A DNA stretch of 64,000 nt from Chryseomicrobium palamuruense. GTDB taxonomy: Bacteria; Bacillota; Bacilli; Bacillales_A; Planococcaceae. This document shows, in pieces, positions 25,530 to 34,571 of the stretch (positions are counted from its first letter, which is position 1; every line of letters begins with the position of its first letter). Both the position numbers and the translations under genes were made by a program. The stretch lies in assembly GCF_042649045.1 (NCBI RefSeq), contig NZ_JBHSEF010000024.1:1-64000 (forward strand), in the 5' to 3' direction. Under the pieces are notes generated by a model. The model ran no database searches. It was given only the letters and a program-made list of their open reading frames with translations, and had not been told where the DNA came from.

Positions 25530-27419
25530 ATGCACTTCTTCCGTGAACGCATCCAACCCCATATCGAATTAATTTCTGCACTTTTTTCCGGGGTGTTAAT
25601 CGTAATCGCCTGGCTTGTAAATCGAGACGGGGAATCTACCCTTTCTATTTCACTTTATCTTCTTGCTTTTGTAATAGGGGGATATGCAAAAGCAAAAGAA
25701 GGAATTGAAACAACGTTTAAAGAGAAAAAACTGAATGTGGAACTTTTGATGATTCTCGCGGCCATAGGTTCCTCTATCATTGGATATTGGACTGAAGGTG
25801 CCATCCTCATTTTCATTTTCGCATTGAGCGGTGCACTTGAAACCTATTCCATGAACAAGTCTCGACAAGAAATTGCTTCATTGATTGAACTTCAACCGGA
25901 TCAAGCCTGGAAACTGGATGCGTCCGGAACTGCTCAACTTTTACCTGTTGATGAGTTAAAAATTGGTGACATGATCTTAATTAAACCAGGTGAACGGATT
26001 CCTGCAGATGCTGTCATTATCGAAGGAAGCTCCTCGATTGATGAATCTGCCTTGTCTGGTGAACCGATTCCCGTACAAAAACAAATCGAAGATGACGTCT
26101 TTTCTGGAACGGTTAACGGCAATGGTGTATTGAAAGCACGTGTGCGTAAAGAAAATGCTGATTCTCTCTTCCAAAAAATTATTGTCCTTGTAAAAGCGGC
26201 ACAAGAGGAAAAATCAGAATCTCAACAGTTCATTGAAAGGTTTGAAGGTGGTTATGTAAAAGGCGTGCTGATCGCCGTCGCTCTTATGCTCTTCCTTCCC
26301 CACTACATTTTTGAATGGAGCTGGGAAACAACATTCTACCGAGCAATGGTCCTACTCGTTGTTGCTTCCCCTTGCGCTGTCGTTGCTTCAGTCATGCCAG
26401 CTACTCTCGCGTCCATTTCGAACGGTGCCCGGAACGGGATTTTGTTCAAAGGGGGCAATCACTTAGAAGCGCTAAGTCACTTGCAAGCCATTGCTTTTGA
26501 TAAAACGGGGACTCTAACTCAAGGGAAACCGGAGGTCACAGATTTTATCGTTCGCGACCGGGTATCCCGAGAACACGTACTTTCTATTTTGGCATCGATT
26601 GAAGAAAAGTCGAACCACCCACTTGCAGTTGCCATTACAAACTATGCACGTTCTAGTGGTGGTAATGAGGCCATCGAGATGGATGTCAAAGATCTAGCAG
26701 GATTTGGGTTAGAGGGCACTTCCGGGGATGCAGTTTATCGGGTGGGAAAACCAGATTTTGTAGGTCGACAAGAAGCTCTCGACTTCCACGAGGGAATATC
26801 CATAGAACTTGCTGCGGAAGGAAAAACAGTTACTTATATCCGTGATCAAACTGGCATTCTTGCATTGATTGCTTTAAAGGATCAAATCCGACAAGAAGCC
26901 ATGACAACCATTTCTCAACTCAAGTCTCTTGGCGTTATAACAATTATGTTAACGGGAGACAACGAAAAGACCGCTGCCAAAATTGCGAAAGAAGCAGGAA
27001 TTGATCAGTATGTAGCAGAGTGTCTACCTGAGACGAAAGTAGATCATTTAAAAAAGCTGAAAACGGAATATACAGCAGTCGGAATGGTAGGAGATGGAAT
27101 TAATGATGCCCCAGCGCTTGCTACCGCAACGACAGGTTTTGCTATGGGTGATGGGACGGATGTAGCCCTAGAAACAGCGGATGTCGTGTTAATGAAAAAT
27201 GAGTTAACAAAAGTAGCATACGCCATTCAACTTTCGAAAAAAATGCAGCGAATCGTGAAACAAAATATTGCATTTTCACTTACCGTAATTGCCCTTTTGA
27301 TCTTCTCCAATTTCTTGCAAATTGTGAACCTACCCCTTGGTGTCATTGGCCATGAAGGTTCTACTATTCTTGTCATTCTGAATGGATTGCGTATGCTGAA
27401 AACGTTAAAAGCAGGATGA
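25530..27419 (+). CDS. pfeT: P1B4-type metal efflux ATPase (PfeT, formerly ZosA)
   Basis: 629 aa. P-type ATPase with actuator motif SGEPIPV, membrane SPC motif (VASPCAVVAS), phosphorylation site DKTGTLT, nucleotide-domain TGDNEKT and hinge GDGINDAP. There is no N-terminal heavy-metal-binding domain. SPC together with HEGST near the C-terminus marks the P1B4 group, whose B. subtilis member PfeT exports ferrous iron under PerR control. An exact PerR box lies in the promoter, which strongly favours this call over a zinc or cobalt pump. The ATG at 25530 is eight bases after AAGGAG; the ATG at 25524 is too close. Confidence 0.9.
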   Translation: MHFFRERIQPHIELISALFSGVLIVIAWLVNRDGESTLSISLYLLAFVIGGYAKAKEGIETTFKEKKLNVELLMILAAIGSSIIGYWTEGAILIFIFALSGALETYSMNKSRQEIASLIELQPDQAWKLDASGTAQLLPVDELKIGDMILIKPGERIPADAVIIEGSSSIDESALSGEPIPVQKQIEDDVFSGTVNGNGVLKARVRKENADSLFQKIIVLVKAAQEEKSESQQFIERFEGGYVKGVLIAVALMLFLPHYIFEWSWETTFYRAMVLLVVASPCAVVASVMPATLASISNGARNGILFKGGNHLEALSHLQAIAFDKTGTLTQGKPEVTDFIVRDRVSREHVLSILASIEEKSNHPLAVAITNYARSSGGNEAIEMDVKDLAGFGLEGTSGDAVYRVGKPDFVGRQEALDFHEGISIELAAEGKTVTYIRDQTGILALIALKDQIRQEAMTTISQLKSLGVITIMLTGDNEKTAAKIAKEAGIDQYVAECLPETKVDHLKKLKTEYTAVGMVGDGINDAPALATATTGFAMGDGTDVALETADVVLMKNELTKVAYAIQLSKKMQRIVKQNIAFSLTVIALLIFSNFLQIVNLPLGVIGHEGSTILVILNGLRMLKTLKAG

Positions 27420-27442
27420 GTAAAAACTCATCCTGCTTCTTT
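27407..27442. terminator. Bidirectional terminator between pfeT and the YihY-family gene
   Basis: AAGCAGGATGAGT pairs with ACTCATCCTGCTT around a short A-rich loop; it overlaps the ends of both converging genes. Confidence 0.85.
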
Positions 27443-28390
27443 TGCTTGTAGTCGCATTTTCCGTTCTTGCATCACGGCATTTATCTGTCCACCAATCATA
27501 AGAATGGTTCCAGAAAAATAAAGCCACACCATTAAGATAATCATTGTCCCAAGGCTACCGTATGTAGCAGTGTAATTGGCAAAATTACTTACATAGAATG
27601 AGAATGCTAGAGAGACAATAATCCAACCGAGAGTTGCAAAAAGTCCTCCTGGAATCACACTCTTCAGATAGAGTTTTTGATTAGGAACTATCCAATACAG
27701 AGCTGTTAGCACTACGAATATGATCAGAGGCGGTATCGTAAATCGAATACTATTCCAGATAAGAAGAAATACTTCATCCAGTCCTAAGAACGAGAATAAA
27801 AATACTCCGATTTGCGCACCAAATATAGGAAGAAGCAATGCTATTACAAACAATCCAATAATTAATATGGTAAACACGACTGAAAGTCCACGAACGATAA
27901 AGAATGGCCGAGTCTCTTCTAAATCATACGATTTATTTAAAGATTTCATGATGGCATTTACCCCATTAGAAGCTGACCAAATGGTACCGAGTAAACCGAG
28001 TGACAATAATCCACCATTCCTATTTTGTAAGACTTCGGTCAACGTCCCTTCTATCAATCCATACACATCAGCAGGTGCATAGTTTCTCAAAAACTGAAAG
28101 AGTTGATCTTGCGGTAAGTTAAGATACGGTAACAGAGTCACCATAAAAATTAGTAATGGAAAAAGAGACAATAAAAAGAAAAACGCAAGCTGAGCACCAA
28201 GAGCTGTCACATCTGATTTTTTTATATGCTGAAGTAAGTCTTGGAAAAAACCTTTCCAGGTTGTCGGATCATACGTCTCGGTCGTTTTCTCCTCTTTATT
28301 CTTTCCAAATCTCATAAACGTTAATTTCTCTTTCCATGAAGCTGCTTTCTTTGAGTCTTGTTGTTCGTTATTTTTTGGAGTTTCCTCCAT
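27428..28390 (-). CDS. yfkH: YihY/virulence factor BrkB family membrane protein (YfkH-like)
   Basis: 320 aa. A charged N-terminal tail of about 50 residues precedes six membrane helices. Family motifs DVTALGAQLAFFFLLSLFPL, IWSASNGVNAIMKSLN and TYGSLGTMIILMVWLYFSG are present. Function is unknown; the old ribonuclease BN label is wrong for this family. I chose the ATG at 28390, nine bases after GAGGA, rather than the GTG three codons upstream. It lies 20 bases after the YtxH-like gene and probably shares its mRNA. A second family member is at 51971. Confidence 0.82.
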   Translation of the reverse strand: MEETPKNNEQQDSKKAASWKEKLTFMRFGKNKEEKTTETYDPTTWKGFFQDLLQHIKKSDVTALGAQLAFFFLLSLFPLLIFMVTLLPYLNLPQDQLFQFLRNYAPADVYGLIEGTLTEVLQNRNGGLLSLGLLGTIWSASNGVNAIMKSLNKSYDLEETRPFFIVRGLSVVFTILIIGLFVIALLLPIFGAQIGVFLFSFLGLDEVFLLIWNSIRFTIPPLIIFVVLTALYWIVPNQKLYLKSVIPGGLFATLGWIIVSLAFSFYVSNFANYTATYGSLGTMIILMVWLYFSGTILMIGGQINAVMQERKMRLQAKEAG

Positions 28391-28410
28391 TTGCTTCACA
28401 TCCTCATCAC

Positions 28411-28866
28411 TTAGCCATTCTTTTTTTCTGCTTCACCATACTTTTCTGCATATTCAGGAGTCTGTTGTTGCATATGAGGGTCGTGAGAAACCTCATCTGC
28501 TTGCAATGATTCATTAGATGCCTCTGAAATAATTTCTTTGTATTCTTCTTTTGATGTGCTAAAAGTGTTTTTTGTTTCAGATAATAATGTTTGCACTTGA
28601 GGAGCGATTTGCTTTACTTCATTTACTTGAGTCGTCAGGTATTGAGCATCCGAAGCTAATTTTTCATATAACGATTTATAATGATTGATTTTCGTCTCAA
28701 GGTCATGCTTCAATACTTCCCGATTGTTATTATAGTATTTCGCTTTTTCACTCGCAGTTCGTGCTCGATTTTTCATCACATCACGAGTTTGACGATCCAG
28801 TAAACTGATAAGTGCTCCTGCTAGAGCTCCATATAATAACCCTTTAGAAAATTTGCTTTGTGACAT
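28411..28866 (-). CDS. YtxH-like stress-type protein
   Basis: 151 aa. A glycine/alanine-rich hydrophobic N-terminus (FSKGLLYGALAGALISLL) is followed by a long charged helical region with coiled-coil character and an acidic, glutamine-rich tail. This layout matches YtxH-domain proteins, often linked to general stress in Bacilli; the role here is unknown. The ATG at 28866 follows GGAGG; an ATG five codons upstream is part of that ribosome site. It is first gene of a pair with the YfkH-like gene. Confidence 0.65.
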   Translation of the reverse strand: MSQSKFSKGLLYGALAGALISLLDRQTRDVMKNRARTASEKAKYYNNNREVLKHDLETKINHYKSLYEKLASDAQYLTTQVNEVKQIAPQVQTLLSETKNTFSTSKEEYKEIISEASNESLQADEVSHDPHMQQQTPEYAEKYGEAEKKNG

Positions 28867-29067
28867 ATAAAACGCCTCCATTTATGATTTTTTGATTGAA
28901 TATAGTCTATTATACCCTTAGAGATTTTCATTGAAACGAACCAATTTAAAAAATTGTCTTGACTAAGGTGCAGAATTTTATGAATATTAATGATATATAA
29001 GTCATTAATTGATAAGGAGGATCGTTTTTTTATAGTTCGTAAGAGATAATCAAAGGGGGATTTACAT

Positions 29068-30420
29068 ATGGACACACTTTATAAAGTACTTGGTGCGCTA
29101 TCCGACGTGGTTTGGGGACCACCACTACTTATCTTGATTGTTGGTACAGGTATTTACTTAACGTTTCGTTTAGGTCTTGTTCAAATTCTAATGTTACCTG
29201 CTGCACTCAAGCAAACCTTTTCAAAAAAGCACGATAAAAATGCAGAGGGCGATATTTCTCAGTTCCAGGCATTGACCACTGCATTAGCTGCCACAGTCGG
29301 TACCGGAAATATCGTTGGGGTTGCAACGGCCATTGTCCTTGGAGGACCTGGAGCGGTCTTCTGGATGTGGCTATCTGCTGTCTTCGGAATGGCAACAAAG
29401 TATGGAGAAGCAGTCCTTGCAGTCAAATATCGTGTGAAAGACGCAAACGGCGAAATGGCCGGCGGACCGATGTACTACTTAGAACACGGTCTGAAGCAAA
29501 AATGGTTAGCTGTCTTGTTCGCGATTTTCGGAGCTCTTGCTGCGTTTGGTATCGGGAATGGAACACAATCGAACTCTGTTGCAAACGTGGTCCATGATAC
29601 GTTTGGAATTGCTAACTGGATTACTGGTTTAGTTCTGATGATTTTTGCAGCACTTGTCATAATTGGTGGAATTAAATCCATCGGTAAAGTAACAGCTGTC
29701 TTTGTTCCAATCATGGCAATTTTCTACGTATTTGGTGGGCTCCTCGTAATGATTCTAAACATCACTGAAGTACCTGGAGCAATTATGACAATTTTAGAAA
29801 TGGCCTTCTCAACCGAAGCTGCTGCAGGTGGTGCAATCGGTGCCGCTATCCGTTACGGGGTTGCTCGTGGAGTGTTCTCTAATGAAGCAGGTCTTGGTTC
29901 TGCTCCAATCGCTGCTGCTGCTGCAAAGACGGATCTTGCAGGTCGTCAAGGTCTTATTTCAATGACACAGGTGTTCTTTGACACAATCATCATCTGTTCT
30001 ATTACAGGTATCACCATCGTTATGTCTGGTCTTTATACAACAACCGATTCACAAGGTGCAGGTACCTTAACTTCTAATGCATTTGGTCACTTCTTAGGTG
30101 ATATCGGTCCAATCATCGTTGCAATTGGTTTAGTTTTCTTCGCTTCTTCTACCATCCTTGGGTGGGCGTATTACGGTGAGAAGTGTTTCCAATACCTATT
30201 TAAAAACCCGTCCCTATTGATTGTTTACCGTGTACTATTCATCGCAATGGTGTTCGTCGGATCAGTTATTTCTCTAGACCTTATCTGGACGTTCTCTGAT
30301 GTAGCGAATGGTATGATGGCAATTCCGAACTTAATCGGTCTTCTGGGCTTATCCGGAGTCATTGCTCTTGAGACGAAGAAGATTCGTGAAAAGTTAAAAG
30401 AAGAAAAAGCGCAAGCATAG
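29068..30420 (+). CDS. alsT: Sodium:alanine symporter family protein (AlsT/AgcS)
   Basis: 450-aa secondary transporter of the alanine or glycine:cation symporter family with about ten to eleven helices. The signature ALAATVGTGNIVGVATA lies near residues 70-90, with GGPMYYLEHGL and SNEAGLGSAPIAAAAAKT further on. It imports alanine, glycine or a related amino acid with sodium. AAAGGGGG precedes the ATG. It is divergent from the YtxH-like gene and followed by the small yfkK gene on the same strand. Confidence 0.9.
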   Translation: MDTLYKVLGALSDVVWGPPLLILIVGTGIYLTFRLGLVQILMLPAALKQTFSKKHDKNAEGDISQFQALTTALAATVGTGNIVGVATAIVLGGPGAVFWMWLSAVFGMATKYGEAVLAVKYRVKDANGEMAGGPMYYLEHGLKQKWLAVLFAIFGALAAFGIGNGTQSNSVANVVHDTFGIANWITGLVLMIFAALVIIGGIKSIGKVTAVFVPIMAIFYVFGGLLVMILNITEVPGAIMTILEMAFSTEAAAGGAIGAAIRYGVARGVFSNEAGLGSAPIAAAAAKTDLAGRQGLISMTQVFFDTIIICSITGITIVMSGLYTTTDSQGAGTLTSNAFGHFLGDIGPIIVAIGLVFFASSTILGWAYYGEKCFQYLFKNPSLLIVYRVLFIAMVFVGSVISLDLIWTFSDVANGMMAIPNLIGLLGLSGVIALETKKIREKLKEEKAQA

Positions 30421-30483
30421 TCTATTGACAAGAGGAATCCAGCGTGGAATGATAGATGGATGACAGTGAAAGGCGGTACAGCT

Positions 30484-30705
30484 ATGGATCTATCCCAACC
30501 ATCGAAAGAAAATATTCGTTTCATGATTGAAGCTATCAAAGATAAGTTACGTATGGTCAATGTAGATGCGATGAAAGCAGATGACTTTACAGCATCCGAA
30601 TACGAAGATCTATGTTACTTATATGAAATGGTTTCAAAACGCGATTCCTTCAGTCCAAGTGAAATGCAAGCTATTGCTTCTGAACTCGGAAATTTACGAA
30701 ATTAA
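30484..30705 (+). CDS. yfkK: DUF1128 family protein YfkK
   Basis: 73-aa acidic helical protein of the UPF0435/DUF1128 family, unknown function. Typical features are SKENIRFMIEAIKDKLRMVN near the start and the SEYEDLCYLYEMVSKRDSFS motif. The ATG at 30484 follows AAAGGCGG; an upstream in-frame start lacks such a site. It follows alsT by about 60 bases and ends at a terminator shared with psuG. Confidence 0.85.
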   Translation: MDLSQPSKENIRFMIEAIKDKLRMVNVDAMKADDFTASEYEDLCYLYEMVSKRDSFSPSEMQAIASELGNLRN

Positions 30706-30736
30706 AACGGTGTTCCCCACGGGGAGCACCGTTTTT
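30704..30736. terminator. Bidirectional terminator between yfkK and psuG
   Basis: AAAACGGTG(T/C)TCCCC pairs with GGGGAGCACCGTTTT around two bases. It stops the two converging genes. Confidence 0.85.
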
Positions 30737-30738
30737 CA

Positions 30739-31650
30739 TTAGTTAGCTGCGTAAGCCTTTGCGATTTGTGCACCAACTTTTGCATTGTTCATCACAAGCG
30801 CAATGTTAGCTTCGAGTGACTTACCATCTGTCAGTTCTTTCACTTTACCGAGTAAGAATGGTGTGACATCTTTCCCTTTGATTCCATTGTCGCTTGCTTC
30901 TTGTAACGCTTTTTCAATGATGGCTGAAATTTCTTTTTCATCGAGTGACGATTCTGCAGGAATAGGATTGGCAATCACTGCTCCTCCGTTTAATCCAAGC
31001 TCCCATTTTACTTTCAGCATATCTGCCACTTCTTCCGGAGAATCAACGCGGAAGTTTGAAGCAAATTGACTCGTAGCCGAATAGAACGCAGGGAACGCAT
31101 CTGTACCGTACCCGACAACTGGAACCCCTTTTGTTTCTAGATATTCAAGTGTCAATCCAATATCTAAAATTGATTTCGCCCCTGCACAAATGACAGCTAC
31201 ATTGGTCTGAGAGAGTTCCTCTAAATCTGCTGAGATATCCATTGTCGTTTCCGCTCCGCGGTGTACACCACCGATTCCACCTGTGACAAAGATAGAAATT
31301 CCGGCAAGCTCGGCACAGATCATCGTAGTCGCTACAGTTGTCGCCCCAATTTCTTTTGCAGAGAGAACATACGCTAAATCACGACGAGATGTTTTACGTA
31401 CATTTTGGCTTGTCGCAAGCAGCTCGAGATCCTCATTTGTTAAGCCGATTTTAATCCGTCCATCCATAAGCGCGATTGTTGCTGGTACTGCTCCATTTTC
31501 ACGAATGACTTCTTCTACTTCTTTTGCCATCTTCACGTTTTCTGGATAAGGCATCCCGTGTGAGATGATTGTTGACTCTAAGGCAACTACAGGTTTTCCG
31601 CTTTCTAATGCTTCTTTGACCTCAGGTGTATAGTCTAATAAATGTTTCAT
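30739..31650 (-). CDS. psuG: Pseudouridine-5'-phosphate glycosidase
   Basis: 303 aa. It cleaves pseudouridine 5'-phosphate to uracil and ribose 5-phosphate, the second step of pseudouridine salvage. Family motifs ALESTIISHGMPYPEN at the N-terminus and FVTGGIGGVHRGAE in the middle are visible, and the length fits. The ATG at 31650 follows GGAGG and overlaps the psuK stop as ATGA, so the two enzymes are translationally coupled. Confidence 0.93.
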   Translation of the reverse strand: MKHLLDYTPEVKEALESGKPVVALESTIISHGMPYPENVKMAKEVEEVIRENGAVPATIALMDGRIKIGLTNEDLELLATSQNVRKTSRRDLAYVLSAKEIGATTVATTMICAELAGISIFVTGGIGGVHRGAETTMDISADLEELSQTNVAVICAGAKSILDIGLTLEYLETKGVPVVGYGTDAFPAFYSATSQFASNFRVDSPEEVADMLKVKWELGLNGGAVIANPIPAESSLDEKEISAIIEKALQEASDNGIKGKDVTPFLLGKVKELTDGKSLEANIALVMNNAKVGAQIAKAYAAN

Positions 31651-32741
31651 TTATAGTCCTCCATTTCTTTTTCTAACAATTCTTTAGTTAATTCGGTTCG
31701 AACTGTGTATGTGGATTCTAATGTTTTCGTTGCATTCACAATTCCTGCAAACACGGATGCCTTGGAACTTTTTCCTTCTAACCACTGATGCAGAAGTGCT
31801 GCTACAAATGAATCTCCTGCTCCTGTAACATCTCGAATCACATCGGGTTCAATCGCATTTATGTGAGCCATGTGATTCTCTTCACTCATCGTGACCCCGT
31901 CTGATCCATTTGTGATGACCACGAATTGTGCTCCTTTGTTATGAAGAAGCTGGTGAGCTTTCTCAAGTTCTTCTGCACTAGCAATTGTTTGCCCCGTTAT
32001 CATCTCTGCTTCTCCTTGGTTACAGATCATCCAAGTGACCCCTTCTAATGAGTCTGGTAAGTTTTGCATTTTGGGACCTGAAACAGGCACTATAGCAGTT
32101 GGTATATTGTACGTTTTGGCAGTAGTCAAAATAGCTTTAACCGTTTCTTTTGCTAAGTTTAAGTCCACTACCACCAAGGTCGCAGATTTGAATAATTTCT
32201 CATGTGTCAGTACCCATTCCGGAGTCAGATGTTGATAAATCTCCATGTCTGCAAAAGCGACTTGCATCTCCCCTTCTGCATCGATGACAGCTGTATACGT
32301 CCCTGTTCGCTCTTGATCCAGATTTCGAATGTGTTGAAGGTCTGCCCATTCATTCGTCTGCTCTCTCAGAAACTCCCATTCCATGTCTTGACCCGCTACA
32401 CTCATCAATTTCACCTCATGGCCAAGTCTGCCCAAGTTTTCAGCTACATTTCGAGCAACGCCTCCCACAGTTTGGTAGCTCGTGACAGGATTAGATGTTT
32501 GATACATCAACTGACCTTTGACGACCATCTTCCTATCAACATTCATTCCACCAAAAACAAGCACAGGGTTTGCCTCGGCTACTATATAAGCTCGGCCTTT
32601 AATTTTCCCCGATTTCACAAGACCTGAAATAAGATTAGCAATGGACGGTCTAGAAAGTTGAAGAGCCTCTGCAATCTCTTGTTGACTTGCATACGGGTTC
32701 TTTCTCAATAATTCTAACAGTTCATGTTCTTTGCTCGACAT
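31647..32741 (-). CDS. psuK: Pseudouridine kinase with N-terminal winged helix
   Basis: 364 aa. The N-terminal 55 residues form a MarR/LexA-like winged helix (NPYASQQEIAEALQLSRPSI), followed by a PfkB carbohydrate kinase domain. The C-terminal anion-hole motif DVTGAGDSF contains the catalytic Asp. It phosphorylates pseudouridine for PsuG. The helix-turn-helix suggests that it also regulates its own promoter, where a large palindrome lies at 32755-32791. The start has GGTGAG upstream. It is divergent from the M29 aminopeptidase gene. Confidence 0.9.
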   Translation of the reverse strand: MSSKEHELLELLRKNPYASQQEIAEALQLSRPSIANLISGLVKSGKIKGRAYIVAEANPVLVFGGMNVDRKMVVKGQLMYQTSNPVTSYQTVGGVARNVAENLGRLGHEVKLMSVAGQDMEWEFLREQTNEWADLQHIRNLDQERTGTYTAVIDAEGEMQVAFADMEIYQHLTPEWVLTHEKLFKSATLVVVDLNLAKETVKAILTTAKTYNIPTAIVPVSGPKMQNLPDSLEGVTWMICNQGEAEMITGQTIASAEELEKAHQLLHNKGAQFVVITNGSDGVTMSEENHMAHINAIEPDVIRDVTGAGDSFVAALLHQWLEGKSSKASVFAGIVNATKTLESTYTVRTELTKELLEKEMEDYK

Positions 32742-32754
32742 TTTCTCACCACTC

Positions 32755-32791
32755 TTTAAACATTTGTTTATATAATAAACTATTGTTTAAA
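32755..32791. promoter_or_regulatory. 37-bp palindrome, likely PsuK operator
   Basis: TTTAAACA.TTGTTTAT on the left mirrors ATAAACTA..TGTTTAAA on the right around centre 32773, 14 bases upstream of psuK. The size and place fit an operator for the PsuK winged helix. Binding is an inference. Confidence 0.6.
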
Positions 32792-32821
32792 TTAAAGCAA
32801 TCAATTACAATTCGCCTTCCG

Positions 32822-32851
32822 TTGCTTTTATCGAATAATTCCTGCTATTCT
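32822..32851 (+). promoter_or_regulatory. Promoter of the first M29 aminopeptidase gene
   Basis: TTGCTT (32822-32827), an 18-base spacer and TATTCT (32846-32851) with an extended TG element, 33 bases before the GTG start. Confidence 0.5.
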
Positions 32852-32883
32852 AATAAAGTACGAATATAAAGGAGGAAAAGACC

Positions 32884-34116
32884 GTGTCATCTTTTGAACA
32901 AAAATTAGAAAAATATGCAGCCCTTGCTGTTGAAATAGGTGTCAATATTCAACCAGGCCAATATCTATATATAGCTGCATCCACAGATACACTTGAATTT
33001 ACTCGCGCAGTGACGAAGAAAGCATACGAAGTAGGTGCGAAGCAAGTTTTCGTCGATATCGTAGACGACCAGATCTCTCGCCTACGCTATGAGCATGCAC
33101 CAGAGGATTCATTCGATTTCTTCCCAGAGTGGAAAGTGATGGAACGGGAACAACTCGCTGAACAAGGCGCAGCGTTTATGAACATCGTGTCTCAAAGTCC
33201 TGATTTGATGAAAGGGATTGATTCCACACGTATTGCAACGTTCCAAAAAACCGCTGGTAAAGCGTTGTCGAAATACCGACAGTATGTCCAGTCAGATAAG
33301 ATCAGCTGGACAGTCATCGCGGCTCCGTCCAAAGGATGGGCGGCGAAAGTGTTCCCGGACGCACCAAAAGAACAACAAGTGGAGCTTTTATGGGAGGCCA
33401 TTTTTAAAGCAGTTCGTGCGGACCTTGAAGATCCAGTGAAAGCATGGGAGGCACATGACAAAACACTTCATGAAAAAGTTGATTATTTAAATGAGAAGAA
33501 ATATTCTTCCCTTCATTACACAGCTCCTGGAACAGATTTAACGATTGACCTTCCAAAAGGGCATTTATGGGCAGGAGCAAGCAGTACGAATGAAAAGGGT
33601 GAAAGCTTCATGGCGAACATGCCTACTGAAGAAGTCTTTACCGTTCCTCATAAAGATGGGGTAAGTGGATATGTCTCTAGTACAAAACCACTCAGCTATG
33701 GTGGAAACATCATCGACAACTTCAAAATAACGTTTGAAAATGGTCGTATTACGAAAGTAGAAGCTGAAGAAGGTCAAGAAGTTCTTTCCAAGTTGGTAGA
33801 TACGGACGAAGGCTCTCACCGTTTAGGGGAAGTTGCCCTTGTTCCGCATGATTCACCGATTTCCAATTCAAATATTTTATTCTTTAATACATTATTTGAT
33901 GAAAATGCATCCAATCACTTGGCAATCGGATCGGCTTATGCGTTTTGTTTAGAGGGTGGAAAAACGATGTCTCAAGAAGAGCTTTCAAAGCATGGTCTTA
34001 ATGAGAGCATCACTCATGTAGATTTCATGATTGGTTCGGATAAAATGGACATCGACGGCATCTTAGAAGATGGCACAAAAGAACCGATTTTCCGAAACGG
34101 AAACTGGGCATTTTAA
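32884..34116 (+). CDS. ampS: Aminopeptidase, M29 family (AmpS/PepS type)
   Basis: 410 aa, cytosolic metalloaminopeptidase with a two-metal site. Candidate ligands are the glutamates in MPTEEVFTVP and SHRLGEVALVP, and the histidine region FDENASNHLAIGSAY; the terminal HVDFMIGS segment is conserved. The GTG start follows AAAGGAGG. It is divergent from psuK. A second full-length paralogue at 43566-44804 shares all these motifs, so one of the two may have a narrower substrate range. Confidence 0.9.
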   Translation: MSSFEQKLEKYAALAVEIGVNIQPGQYLYIAASTDTLEFTRAVTKKAYEVGAKQVFVDIVDDQISRLRYEHAPEDSFDFFPEWKVMEREQLAEQGAAFMNIVSQSPDLMKGIDSTRIATFQKTAGKALSKYRQYVQSDKISWTVIAAPSKGWAAKVFPDAPKEQQVELLWEAIFKAVRADLEDPVKAWEAHDKTLHEKVDYLNEKKYSSLHYTAPGTDLTIDLPKGHLWAGASSTNEKGESFMANMPTEEVFTVPHKDGVSGYVSSTKPLSYGGNIIDNFKITFENGRITKVEAEEGQEVLSKLVDTDEGSHRLGEVALVPHDSPISNSNILFFNTLFDENASNHLAIGSAYAFCLEGGKTMSQEELSKHGLNESITHVDFMIGSDKMDIDGILEDGTKEPIFRNGNWAF

Positions 34117-34193
34117 TCGTTCACATTTGTGACCTACCTTTTCTCTAAAAATTAGGGTATACTACGAGTAGAATTCCAAAAGAGGTGAAAAAC

Positions 34194-34328
34194 ATGGGTA
34201 TTTTTCTAGCTATAGTGTTTGGATTTCTGACGGTCATGTCAATTGCTGGTGGTACAATGATGTTTTATTTCATGACAGCAATGAACAACCATGATGCAGA
34301 GAAAATCGACCCACGTCCGCAAGAATAG
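34194..34328 (+). CDS. Small single-pass membrane peptide (44 aa)
   Basis: ATG at 34194 with AGAGGTG nine bases upstream. The first 30 residues form one hydrophobic helix (FLAIVFGFLTVMSIAGG) and the rest is a short charged tail ending DPRPQE. This is the layout of the small YtzI-like membrane peptides of Bacilli, but I cannot assign it firmly. It has its own terminator and lies just downstream of the M29 gene. Confidence 0.65.
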   Translation: MGIFLAIVFGFLTVMSIAGGTMMFYFMTAMNNHDAEKIDPRPQE

Positions 34329-34329
34329 G

Positions 34330-34358
34330 AAGAGAGCTGCTTTCGCGGCTCTTTTTTT
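34330..34358 (+). terminator. Terminator after the 44-aa peptide gene
   Basis: AAGAGAGCTGC pairs with GCGGCTCTTT around TTTC, followed by a run of T. Confidence 0.8.
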
Positions 34359-34512
34359 AATTGTCTTCATATAATTTTTTATTTACATTTTCATTTCGGT
34401 AAAGTGACAAATCGTTTAAAATCTCCTTCTAATTTCATAGTTTCTATTTCCAAGCTATGCCTTCTTCCCCTCCCTTTTCCTTCACATTTGAAATATACCA
34501 ATATTTAACATG

Positions 34513-34540
34513 TGTCAACTGCTTTATCTTCTTATATACT
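34513..34540 (+). promoter_or_regulatory. Promoter of mreBH
   Basis: TGTCAA (34513-34518), a 16-base spacer and TATACT (34535-34540), 31 bases upstream of the ATG. No sigma-I type ACCCCC element was seen. The rest of 34359-34571 holds no visible feature. Confidence 0.5.
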
Positions 34541-34571
34541 AGGAACGTCTTATTGTTGAGGAGGATTTTGC

